Assembly: GCA_035654795.1 (NCBI GenBank) | Contig: DASRWC010000041.1 | Coordinates: 1 to 64,000, forward strand | DNA: 64,000 nucleotides | Source: JAAYLC01 sp035654795 | GTDB lineage: Bacteria > Bacteroidota > Bacteroidia > Flavobacteriales > Flavobacteriaceae | Direction of reading: 5' to 3' | Shown: positions 1 to 6,847 of the stretch, piece by piece | Numbering within the stretch: the stretch's first letter is position 1 | Layout of the letters: each line of letters begins with the position of its first letter | Program-made: the position numbers and the translations under genes | The notes under the pieces: generated by a model | What the model saw: only the letters and a program-made list of their open reading frames with translations | What the model was told of the DNA's origin: nothing | Databases searched by the model: none

Positions 1-19
1 TTGGAGCCGACTGTTCTTC

Positions 20-1783
20 TTATGACTTAGCATTCATAAAAATGTCGTGATTTTCTTTGAAGCCAACAGAATATGATTTGATGCCTGACGAACTTTTTTC
101 GTTGATTTGAGTCTGCGAACCTTTCCGGTTATCTATAGTCATTTTAATATCCGTGATTTCTCCTGACTTATTACGCTTTAACCGATTTACTCTAAAATCT
201 ATTCGATGTTCTGCAAATTTGCTTTTAATGGTTTCAAGTTCACGATCTGATGTGTTTTTACTTATCGGGAATTGAAGCAAAACCGTTTCTCCCTTTTTAT
301 CCTCCGCTTTTATATACTTCATTTCGCCGTCTTTAAGCACCCATACTTGTGAAATATTTTTAACAAATGTGGTGTCATTTTTCCGAGAACCGTTTTGGAT
401 AATAACCGTTTCTGCATTTTGAAATTTGGAAAACTCACTTTCAGATAAACCATAACCATAAGCTACCTTCGCCATTTCCCGGGCTTTAAGCGCTTCTTCC
501 CGGGCATTTTGAATAGTGGTTTTATCCGGAATTTGTACTTTCAAGGAATCATTTTCAGATAGCACATAAGCATAGGTGCCTTTGACTTCTTCCGAAAATT
601 TCGTGCCCTTCTCACGCGCTAACTTCACCAGTTCATCAAGATCCATTGCCCCGGAAGTACCAGAAACATTGTCGGAATAAATAACAACAATCTTCTTGTT
701 TTTCAGGGAATCCTTTGGCGTCTCGATTTCGGTGGTTTGTTTAGTTAAGGAAATAATTTCTTCTGAATGGATTTGAGCTTCTGTGCTGTTTTGGTCGGAA
801 GTTATGGGTTCCTTTTTCAGCTTCTCTTGAGCGGTTTCTTGAACCGATGAATGCTGCTGCCAACTGGCGCCATCTGCGTATTTATAAATATTTTTTATTT
901 CAGTTGTCACTTGAAAGCTCATTAAAAAAGCAGCCAAAAACGGAAGAATCAGAAGTGCTTTTAAACTTCTCGCGTTGTGGGATTTTCTTTTGTTCATCAT
1001 GATAATTCGGTTTTTTGTGAAAGAATGAAAATTATTAACAGGCAAGGAAAATTCACCTTGGTATGCCGATTTCAGCAATCGGATTTGATAGGATTTTTTC
1101 TCAACTTTTTCGGCAGTTGTTTTTTGGTCGGCAATAAATTCGAGATTTTGATCCACCCGCCTGGCGTAAATCCAGGAAATAGGATTCATCCATTGAAAAA
1201 CAAGGAATAACTGACTCAACATAATATCCACACTATGCCAGTGTTTGGCGTGTGTTTTCTCATGATGAAGAATCATTTCCAGCTCTTCTTTATTATACAA
1301 TTTCGGGTTGTAAACAATAGTTTTGAAAAACGAGAAAGGATTTATTTCGTTCTCAATTTCTATAAAGCGGAATCCATTTTCTCTAAAAGAATGAGAAGCA
1401 GATTTCTGGATTCTTCTCAGTGAAATCAAGCTAAAAACAAGTCGTAGAAGAAGAAACAACACGCCTGCACCATAAATAATCAGGAGAACATGCGTCCATT
1501 CCAGATTGGCTAAAAAACCATCATTTTCCGGAACCGGCAGGGGTTCAAAAGCAAAATCAGAAACTAATTCCGAGCCGGGAACAGGTGTTGCAGTTACCGT
1601 TTGTTCCAGAACCACTGTTTTGGTGAAATTGACAAAAGGCAAAACAACCGCTATGGCAATTCCCAAGAGCAGAAAATAGCGATTCAGCGCAAAGAAGGTT
1701 TCCCGCTTCAAAAGCAATTCGTAAACCAAAAAGAACAAAGCGAGTAGACTTCCGGATTTCAAAAGATATATCAGAATTTCCAT
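20..1783 (-). CDS. BlaR1-like M56 family membrane metallopeptidase (antirepressor)
   Basis: Membrane zinc peptidase of the BlaR1/MecR1 (M56) family, which in known systems senses an envelope signal and triggers cleavage of the partner BlaI repressor. Hydrophobic segments lie near residues 3-25, 35-52, 97-121 and 273-290. The zinc site is H174-E175-x-x-H178, with E215 and D219 in the downstream ExxxD motif. The region after about residue 295 should be periplasmic; it is polar and not a penicillin-binding domain, as is usual for Bacteroidota members, so the ligand is unknown. The gene starts 3 bp after the stop of the BlaI-like gene, so the two are co-transcribed. The family is clear; the signal and the regulated targets are not. 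Confidence 0.88.
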   Translation of the reverse strand: MEILIYLLKSGSLLALFFLVYELLLKRETFFALNRYFLLLGIAIAVVLPFVNFTKTVVLEQTVTATPVPGSELVSDFAFEPLPVPENDGFLANLEWTHVLLIIYGAGVLFLLLRLVFSLISLRRIQKSASHSFRENGFRFIEIENEINPFSFFKTIVYNPKLYNKEELEMILHHEKTHAKHWHSVDIMLSQLFLVFQWMNPISWIYARRVDQNLEFIADQKTTAEKVEKKSYQIRLLKSAYQGEFSLPVNNFHSFTKNRIIMMNKRKSHNARSLKALLILPFLAAFLMSFQVTTEIKNIYKYADGASWQQHSSVQETAQEKLKKEPITSDQNSTEAQIHSEEIISLTKQTTEIETPKDSLKNKKIVVIYSDNVSGTSGAMDLDELVKLAREKGTKFSEEVKGTYAYVLSENDSLKVQIPDKTTIQNAREEALKAREMAKVAYGYGLSESEFSKFQNAETVIIQNGSRKNDTTFVKNISQVWVLKDGEMKYIKAEDKKGETVLLQFPISKNTSDRELETIKSKFAEHRIDFRVNRLKRNKSGEITDIKMTIDNRKGSQTQINEKSSSGIKSYSVGFKENHDIFMNAKS

Positions 1784-1786
1784 AGA

Positions 1787-2152
1787 CTATTTCTTTTCCG
1801 GTTTTTCAATTATTTCCAGGATTTCCCGTAATTCCTCAGCACTTATTTTTTCATTCCGGGCAAAAAAAGAAACCATGTTTTTGAATGAATTGTCAAAGAA
1901 CTTGGCACTCGCTTCTTTCATAAATTCGGCGCTGTAAGCTTCTTTCGCAATAATGGGAAAGTAGCGGTAGGTGTTTCCAAAATCTTCGTGATCTACATAT
2001 CCTTTGTCTTCTAATTTTCGTACAATGGTCGAAACCGTATTATAATGCAAATCTTTCCCGGGGATTTCGGCGAGTATTTCCTTTACAAATGCTTTGTCGA
2101 GTTTCCAAAGCACTTGCATTACTTCTTCTTCCTTGTTTGTCAATTTTTCCAT
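1787..2152 (-). CDS. BlaI/MecI/CopY family transcriptional repressor
   Basis: Small winged-helix repressor of 121 residues, the usual length for BlaI/MecI/CopY. The N-terminal half carries the DNA-binding wing-helix (start MEKLTNKEEEVMQVLW, recognition segment around HYNTVSTIVRKLEDKGYV), and the C-terminal helices should dimerise. It is the first gene of a two-gene unit with the M56 peptidase. Two near-perfect palindromes overlap the promoter just upstream, which predicts autorepression relieved when the peptidase is activated. The start is supported by the promoter position 23 bp upstream. No beta-lactamase gene is next to it, so the regulon is likely elsewhere or concerns general envelope stress. 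Confidence 0.92.
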   Translation of the reverse strand: MEKLTNKEEEVMQVLWKLDKAFVKEILAEIPGKDLHYNTVSTIVRKLEDKGYVDHEDFGNTYRYFPIIAKEAYSAEFMKEASAKFFDNSFKNMVSFFARNEKISAEELREILEIIEKPEKK

Positions 2153-2174
2153 AATCGATTCTTTTAAGAAAAAA

Positions 2175-2205
2175 CAAAGCTATAACTATTTTTATAGTTA
2201 TACAA
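2175..2205 (-). promoter_or_regulatory. Promoter of the blaI-blaR-like operon
   Basis: Reading the minus strand, a TTG (2205-2203) is followed after 20 bp by TAGCTTTG (2182-2175), matching the Bacteroidota -33/-7 consensus (TTG, 19-20 bp, TAnnTTTG). The -7 element ends 22 bp before the BlaI start codon. This is read directly from sequence; activity is inferred. Confidence 0.72.
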
Positions 2206-2220
2206 CTATTTTTGTAGTTG
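2183..2220. promoter_or_regulatory. Double BlaI-type operator (two palindromes 20 bp apart)
   Basis: Two related dyads stand upstream of the repressor gene. The first, 2183-2200, has perfect 7-bp arms TAACTAT/ATAGTTA around TTTT. The second, 2203-2220, has arms CAACTAT/GTAGTTG with one mismatch. Their centres are 20 bp apart, about two helical turns, so two dimers could bind the same DNA face. The first fills the -33/-7 spacer and the second covers the -33 element. The ACTA/TAGT core resembles known BlaI/MecI operators (TACA/TGTA type). Confidence 0.75.
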
Positions 2221-2344
2221 CCGTAAAATATCTTCGAGGCAATTTTGAAAAAGCCAACGCATTGAGGCAATTTCATTGAAAAGAATCCGCTTTCATTTCT
2301 AATTATATTTTGAACCGTATCTTCGCTTTAAATAAATATTCAGG

Positions 2345-3142
2345 ATGCGATTCCTATATCTTCTTTTTCTTGCTTTTCAAATATCCTCGGCACAAACTCT
2401 GCTATCGGAATCGTCGCAAGCGGTGCGTATGGATAAGTTTATTGGATTTGACAACTACGAAAGTCTTTATTTCCTTCAGAACCGAGCATTGCATAAAACA
2501 GGCACGGAAGGGAATTTTGTTTACAATTCGCTTCAGCTTGGGAAGATAACCGCTGTTGATATTATCAATCCTCTAAAGATTGTAGTATTTTTTCAAGACA
2601 CCAATACAGTGGTTTTGCTGGATAACAAGCTCAACGAGATAGACCGCATAAAATTCGATTTAATCAACCCGTCGATGAACATAGGGTCTGCCACTACTGC
2701 CGGAAGTAATAGTCTCTGGGTTTTTAACATGGACACCCAGCAATTGGAACTGTACAATTATAAATCCAGAACTGCCACCACTGTTTCTCAGCCTTTTCCC
2801 GGCCAAGTGATTTCCCAGGCGAGTAATTTCAATTATTGTTTTGTACTGACCCCAAAGAAATTGCGAGCTTTTAATGTCTATGGAAGTTTTTTGAATCAGT
2901 TGGATCTACAAGGATTTGAGCGGGTAGCAGAGGCCCATGAAAATGTACTTTTATTAAAAGACAACAAGTTGCATTTTATCGGTGATTTTGTGAAAGCCAA
3001 ATCTAAGACTGCGGGAGATATTGTAGTTTTGGACACTTCGGAAATTCTTATTCGAGATTATCAGTTAATGAAAGATTTCATCTATATTTTTGACGGCAAA
3101 GAACTTCATACTTTTAAATTAACCATTCCAAAGAAAGATTAA
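2345..3142 (+). CDS. Secreted propeller-like protein of unknown function
   Basis: 265 residues beginning with a signal peptide (hydrophobic stretch to about residue 16, ending SSAQ). The rest is rich in short beta-strand-like segments with repeated patterns such as VVLLDNKLNEID and LLLKDNKLHFIGD, which suggests a beta-propeller-like fold; no catalytic motif is visible. The stop codon is only 2 bp before the start of the deoxynucleoside kinase gene, so the two are translated from one message. I do not recognise a named family. A periplasmic or surface location is inferred from the signal peptide. The coupling with a nucleotide-salvage kinase is probably historical rather than functional. Confidence 0.75.
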   Translation: MRFLYLLFLAFQISSAQTLLSESSQAVRMDKFIGFDNYESLYFLQNRALHKTGTEGNFVYNSLQLGKITAVDIINPLKIVVFFQDTNTVVLLDNKLNEIDRIKFDLINPSMNIGSATTAGSNSLWVFNMDTQQLELYNYKSRTATTVSQPFPGQVISQASNFNYCFVLTPKKLRAFNVYGSFLNQLDLQGFERVAEAHENVLLLKDNKLHFIGDFVKAKSKTAGDIVVLDTSEILIRDYQLMKDFIYIFDGKELHTFKLTIPKKD

Positions 3143-3144
3143 TC

Positions 3145-3762
3145 ATGCACGTTGCTATTGCGGGGAACATTGGTTCCGGAAAAACGACTTTGACAGGTTT
3201 ATTAGCTAAACATTATAAATGGGAACCTCACTATGAGGATGTGGAAGACAACCCCTATCTCGACGATTTTTACACCCAAATGGATCGTTGGTCATTCAAT
3301 CTTCAGATATACTTTTTAAATAGTCGCTTTCGGCAAATTTTGGAGATTCGGGAAAAGAATAAAAAGATAGTTCAAGATCGCACCATTTATGAAGATGCTT
3401 ATATTTTCGCTCCCAACCTTCACGCGATGGGACTGATGTCTAATCGGGATTTTGAAAACTACCGCTCGTTGTTCGGGCTGATGGAACGTGTAACAGAGGC
3501 TCCGGATTTGCTTATTTATTTGAGGAGTTCGATACCCAATCTGGTGAACCAAATTTATCAACGCGGAAGGGACTATGAAGCTTCTATAAGTATTGACTAT
3601 TTAAGCCGACTAAACGAACGATATGAAGCATGGATTCAGAGCTATGACAAGGGAAATCTTTTGATTGTGGATGTGGACACTATTGATTTTGTCAACAAGC
3701 CGGAAGACTTTGGAGAAGTAATTAATCGGATCGATGCGGAATTGCATGGGTTGTTTCGGTGA
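3145..3762 (+). CDS. Deoxynucleoside kinase
   Basis: Cytoplasmic kinase that phosphorylates deoxynucleosides for salvage into dNTPs. It has the P-loop GNIGSGKT (residues 7-14), the substrate-binding stretch YEDVEDNPYLDDFY, the catalytic QDRTIYED motif (equivalent to ERS/DRS in dNK/dGK), and a lid-like RGRDYEASIS segment. The length, 205 residues, matches bacterial dAK/dGK-type enzymes. The exact base preference cannot be read from sequence. It is the second gene of a tight pair with the secreted propeller-like protein upstream (2-bp gap). The start chosen is the only ATG placing the P-loop correctly. Confidence 0.93.
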   Translation: MHVAIAGNIGSGKTTLTGLLAKHYKWEPHYEDVEDNPYLDDFYTQMDRWSFNLQIYFLNSRFRQILEIREKNKKIVQDRTIYEDAYIFAPNLHAMGLMSNRDFENYRSLFGLMERVTEAPDLLIYLRSSIPNLVNQIYQRGRDYEASISIDYLSRLNERYEAWIQSYDKGNLLIVDVDTIDFVNKPEDFGEVINRIDAELHGLFR

Positions 3763-3768
3763 GTTTTT

Positions 3769-3817
3769 GAGACGTGAGACGTGAGACGTGAGATTTTAGA
3801 CATTAGATTTTAGACGA
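3769..3817. repeat. Heptamer tandem repeat array
   Basis: Consecutive 7-mers read GAGACGT three times, then GAGATTT, TAGACAT, TAGATTT and TAGACGA. All share the core AGA at a 7-bp period, [G/T]AGA[C/T]xx. The array begins just after the kinase stop codon and lies in the convergent gap with the MgtC-like gene. A related but shorter array occurs on the other side of that gene at 5178-5205. Confidence 0.8.
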
Positions 3818-3873
3818 GGGGCACTTATTTTTGGATAGCTTGTTTCTGATTTCTTGCCTCCTGACTTTGGCCT

Positions 3874-5136
3874 CTAAAAATGCCAACCCTCAGGCCATAA
3901 CCAAATCAAAAGTACACCGGCCGTGATTGATATTAGGAAAGTTGCTGTTACCCATTTGGCGAGCTTTTTATTTCCCATAATGAAAACCAGGAAGATTTTG
4001 AATGCAAAATTGGCAAGGGTTCCGGTCATGATCAGTCGCCATCCCAGTTCCGTTGCCATTCCGGATTTTATGGATTGGGCAAGAGACAGGGTAATGGCAT
4101 CCTTTTTTGCCAGGCCGCCAATAATCGAAATAAAGTAGAGTCCTTCATCGCCAAATTTATCTTCGGCAAACGCCACCGCCAGAAGTATGATTCCATAAAG
4201 AATTCCGAAAATAAAAGCACTTTTAAACTGTGCCGGATTCTTGGGTTCGGGCATCTGTTCCTGAGATACTTCTTTGGATAGTAAGTAATACAGGGCCAAG
4301 CACACCAAGCACATAAACAAAAATAGCACAATGAAAGGTGAAATGAGCTGTCCGGTTTTCTCGGGAACTACAATAGCTATTTCAACGATAACACGGATAA
4401 TAGATACCGTAATCGAAACGTAAATGACAAATGCGGAAATTTTTGATAATCCCACATTGGTCGCAGCCGTTCTTGCATAGCTGATTACGGTGGCGGTACT
4501 GCTAATAACGCCTCCTAGAATTCCATTGGAAATACTACCGGCTTTCTGTCCCACCCATTTATAGACGAAATATCCGAGAATACTAATTCCTACAATGAGC
4601 GTGACCATGAGCCAAATTTCTCGTGGATTCAGCACATCAAAGGGTCCATAGGTTTCATTCGGAAGAATGGGGAGAATAACCAGAGAGATTCCAACAAAAG
4701 TCATAATAGCCGCAAAGTCCTTGTCTTTTAAACGGTCAATCAAACTGTGCAACACTTCTTTTACGTAGAGAAGGATGGCGAGGGCACCTCCCACAATCAC
4801 CCCAATCACTCTATGTCCCACCACAAGATAAGCGCCAATGGCAAACATAAGCAGTACAGCCACTTCCGTTGTTTGTCCGGCAGTGGGATATGCTTCTCTT
4901 GCTGCAATAATCCTGTTGGCGGCAATCATAAACGCTGCGATTGCAATCACAAAAACTGGAACTATAAACGGATTATCAAATGCTCGAGCGAGAAATCCCG
5001 ACATAGTTCCAAGAAGTGCAATAAGAGTAAATGTGCGAACGCCGGCGGTTTCATGATTTGTCTTTTCCCTCTGGAGCCCCACGAGGAGTCCGAGTCCGAA
5101 AGATATTCCAAGAGTGACGAGGTCGTTGTAGTCCAT
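3874..5136 (-). CDS. MgtC/SapB-like membrane protein with C-terminal DUF4010
   Basis: Integral membrane protein of 420 residues. The N-terminal third resembles MgtC/SapB (motif GLGLLVGLQREK, then GVRTFTLIALLGTMSGFLA), with several transmembrane helices. The C-terminal two thirds correspond to the DUF4010 module, with further helices and the motif NGILGGVISSTATVISYAR. About 11-12 hydrophobic segments are visible. Proteins of this architecture are widespread and their substrate is not established; a role in Mg2+ limitation or ion homeostasis is only suggested by the MgtC half. It stands alone and is flanked on both sides by heptamer repeat arrays. Confidence 0.85.
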   Translation of the reverse strand: MDYNDLVTLGISFGLGLLVGLQREKTNHETAGVRTFTLIALLGTMSGFLARAFDNPFIVPVFVIAIAAFMIAANRIIAAREAYPTAGQTTEVAVLLMFAIGAYLVVGHRVIGVIVGGALAILLYVKEVLHSLIDRLKDKDFAAIMTFVGISLVILPILPNETYGPFDVLNPREIWLMVTLIVGISILGYFVYKWVGQKAGSISNGILGGVISSTATVISYARTAATNVGLSKISAFVIYVSITVSIIRVIVEIAIVVPEKTGQLISPFIVLFLFMCLVCLALYYLLSKEVSQEQMPEPKNPAQFKSAFIFGILYGIILLAVAFAEDKFGDEGLYFISIIGGLAKKDAITLSLAQSIKSGMATELGWRLIMTGTLANFAFKIFLVFIMGNKKLAKWVTATFLISITAGVLLIWLWPEGWHF

Positions 5137-5177
5137 AGATTAAAGATAAGAAAATGACAGGATTTCGAATAGGGAAA

Positions 5178-5205
5178 ATAGAACATAGACCATAGAACAT
5201 AAGGT
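5178..5205. repeat. Short heptamer array upstream of the MgtC-like gene
   Basis: Three consecutive 7-mers ATAGAAC, ATAGACC, ATAGAAC followed by a degenerate ATAAGGT. The TAGA core and 7-bp period are shared with the array at 3769-3817. It lies between the MgtC-like and dehydrogenase genes. Confidence 0.6.
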
Positions 5206-5221
5206 GGGATTAGAATCAAGT

Positions 5222-6145
5222 TTACCCTACCCGATTCCCCTTTTTCCCATCCTGAAAATCTTTTATGTTTTTAAAGGTCACTTTCGCACGGCGGTTCAAT
5301 GCTTCTTCAGTATTAAAAGCAATATGTGGAGTAAGAATTACATTATCTAAAGTCAGTAATTCATTATCGGGTTTAACGGGTTCAGTATCGAAGACATCAA
5401 TGGCAGCGCCTGCTATTTTTTGATTTTTCAACACCATGATTAAATCCGATTCATTAATGATAGGACCGCGAGCTGTGTTGATGATAAATCCCGTCTTTTT
5501 CATCGCTTCCAATTCCTCCTTTGCAATGCTTCCTTTGGTTTCCTCCGTTAGTGGTAAGTGAACGGAAACAATATCGGCTTTGGCAAAAAATTCTTTTTTA
5601 TCCTTGATATAACTTCCGCCGAGATTTTTAAATTCATCATGCTCCGAACGAGACCAACCAAGAATTTTACATCCGAAAGCTTTAAAAAGTCTGGCAGTTG
5701 CAATACCAATGGCACCGGTTCCCACAATGCCGATGGTCTTATCTTTCAAATCCTGACCGGGCTTTAGTTCCCATTTTTTATCCTTAACAATCTGATCCGC
5801 TTCGGGAATTTCCCGCAATAGAGAAATAGCCAGCCCCACGGCGAGTTCGGCCACAGAATTGGTGGCATAATGAGGAACATTATAAACAGCAATATCGCGT
5901 TCTTGGCACGCTTCCAGATCCACACTGTCATATCCCGTAAAGGCGACAGCAACCATTTTTAAATTTGGAAATTTTTCCAACTGCTTCCTCCCTACTTCTT
6001 TTTTTACTGTAATTATAATTTCCACATCTCCCGGAGTGGCTTTGCCAGGGTCGTCAATTACTTCGTAATCAAGTTTCTTCACTTCTTTAATTACTTCTTC
6101 CGAAGAAATTCCGAGGTCTTGAAGAAGTAGGATTTGCTTAGGCAT
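5222..6145 (-). CDS. D-2-hydroxyacid dehydrogenase (NAD-dependent)
   Basis: Cytoplasmic oxidoreductase of the D-isomer-specific 2-hydroxyacid dehydrogenase family, 307 residues. The Rossmann motif GTGAIG with the following helix binds NAD(H). The catalytic triad is visible as Arg in NTARGPIIN, Glu in DVFDTEPV and His in LTPHIAFNT. Substrates of the family include glycerate, phosphoglycerate, lactate and hydroxypyruvate; the length is shorter than SerA and there is no ACT domain, so phosphoglycerate dehydrogenase proper is less likely. No operon partner is visible. The family is certain and the exact substrate unknown. Confidence 0.9.
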   Translation of the reverse strand: MPKQILLLQDLGISSEEVIKEVKKLDYEVIDDPGKATPGDVEIIITVKKEVGRKQLEKFPNLKMVAVAFTGYDSVDLEACQERDIAVYNVPHYATNSVAELAVGLAISLLREIPEADQIVKDKKWELKPGQDLKDKTIGIVGTGAIGIATARLFKAFGCKILGWSRSEHDEFKNLGGSYIKDKKEFFAKADIVSVHLPLTEETKGSIAKEELEAMKKTGFIINTARGPIINESDLIMVLKNQKIAGAAIDVFDTEPVKPDNELLTLDNVILTPHIAFNTEEALNRRAKVTFKNIKDFQDGKKGNRVG

Positions 6146-6237
6146 CTTCTGTGAATTTCTGTGAAAAAGAAAATTACAAAAAAGTAATCATAAACCGACC
6201 CGGTTGAAATGAGAATGCAGTCTAATTCTAAAATCTC

Positions 6238-6812
6238 TTATTCCAGCGACTTCTGTACCTTACAAGGATTTCCAAAAGCAAGTACATTATCGGGAATATC
6301 TTTGGTTACTACACTTCCTGCGCCGATAGTGACATTATTACCGATAGTCACTCCGGGAAAAATTATTGAATTCCCACCAATCCACACATTGTCGCCAATG
6401 GTAACCGGTTTTGTGTAGTGAGGTAACGTGTTTCAGTTTCATTGGCAATAATACGTTCCGATGCTTTTAAAGGATGTGTAGCGGTGTAGATCTGAACAAA
6501 TGGCGCAATGAGTCCGTTTTTCCCGATGGTGATTTTGTTGTTGTCGATAAACATGCAATTGGTATTGACAAAGGTATTTTCGCCGATAAAGATGTTTTCG
6601 CCGTAATCACAGAAGAAAGGAGCTTCTATCCACACGCCCGAAGCTTTCGAACCTAACAAATCAGACAATATCCGATCGCGTTCTTCCAAGTTTTGGGAGT
6701 CTAGAGAATTATATTGTTTAAGGAGTTTTCGTGCTTTGTGGTATAGCGCTAACAATTCCGGATCTCGGGAGTTGTAGGGCTTTCCGGAAAGCATTTTCTG
6801 TTTTTCTGTCAT
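6238..6812 (-). pseudogene. Sugar O-acetyltransferase (maltose/galactoside acetyltransferase type), frameshifted
   Basis: Left-handed beta-helix (hexapeptide repeat) acetyltransferase interrupted by one frameshift. The upstream part, starting MTEKQKMLSGKPYNSRDPEL at 6812, holds the Mac domain and repeats such as IFIGENTFVNTNC, and breaks after ANETETRYL near 6421. The remainder continues in another frame as HYTKPVTIGDNVWIGG and ends VLAFGNPCKVQKSLE with a TAA at 6238-6240. The phase change fits loss of one base. Repaired, the protein would be about 191 residues, the normal family length, and both halves are well conserved, so the lesion is recent or a sequence error. As written, the first frame runs into unrelated residues and stops at 6363. 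Confidence 0.85.
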
Positions 6813-6847
6813 AAGGTGTGGTTTTACAATTCCCGCGGAAGCGGAAA

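Noticed and set aside
2309..2327. TATCTTCGC with TTG nearby as the promoter of the propeller-like gene
   Set aside because: One mismatch in the -7 core and a spacing of only about 6 bp do not fit the consensus.
3316..3561. 81-codon open frame on the minus strand inside the deoxynucleoside kinase gene
   Set aside because: It is a shadow of the kinase coding sequence and has no start context, promoter or family resemblance.
3763..5221. Composite mobile element (repeat, MgtC-like gene, repeat)
   Set aside because: The arrays are direct simple repeats without terminal inverted repeats, target-site duplication or a transposase, so I report them only as repeats.
6363..6438. C-terminal residues of the first acetyltransferase frame (after RYL) as a genuine alternative ending
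   Set aside because: They do not resemble the family, whereas the other frame continues the hexapeptide repeats exactly.
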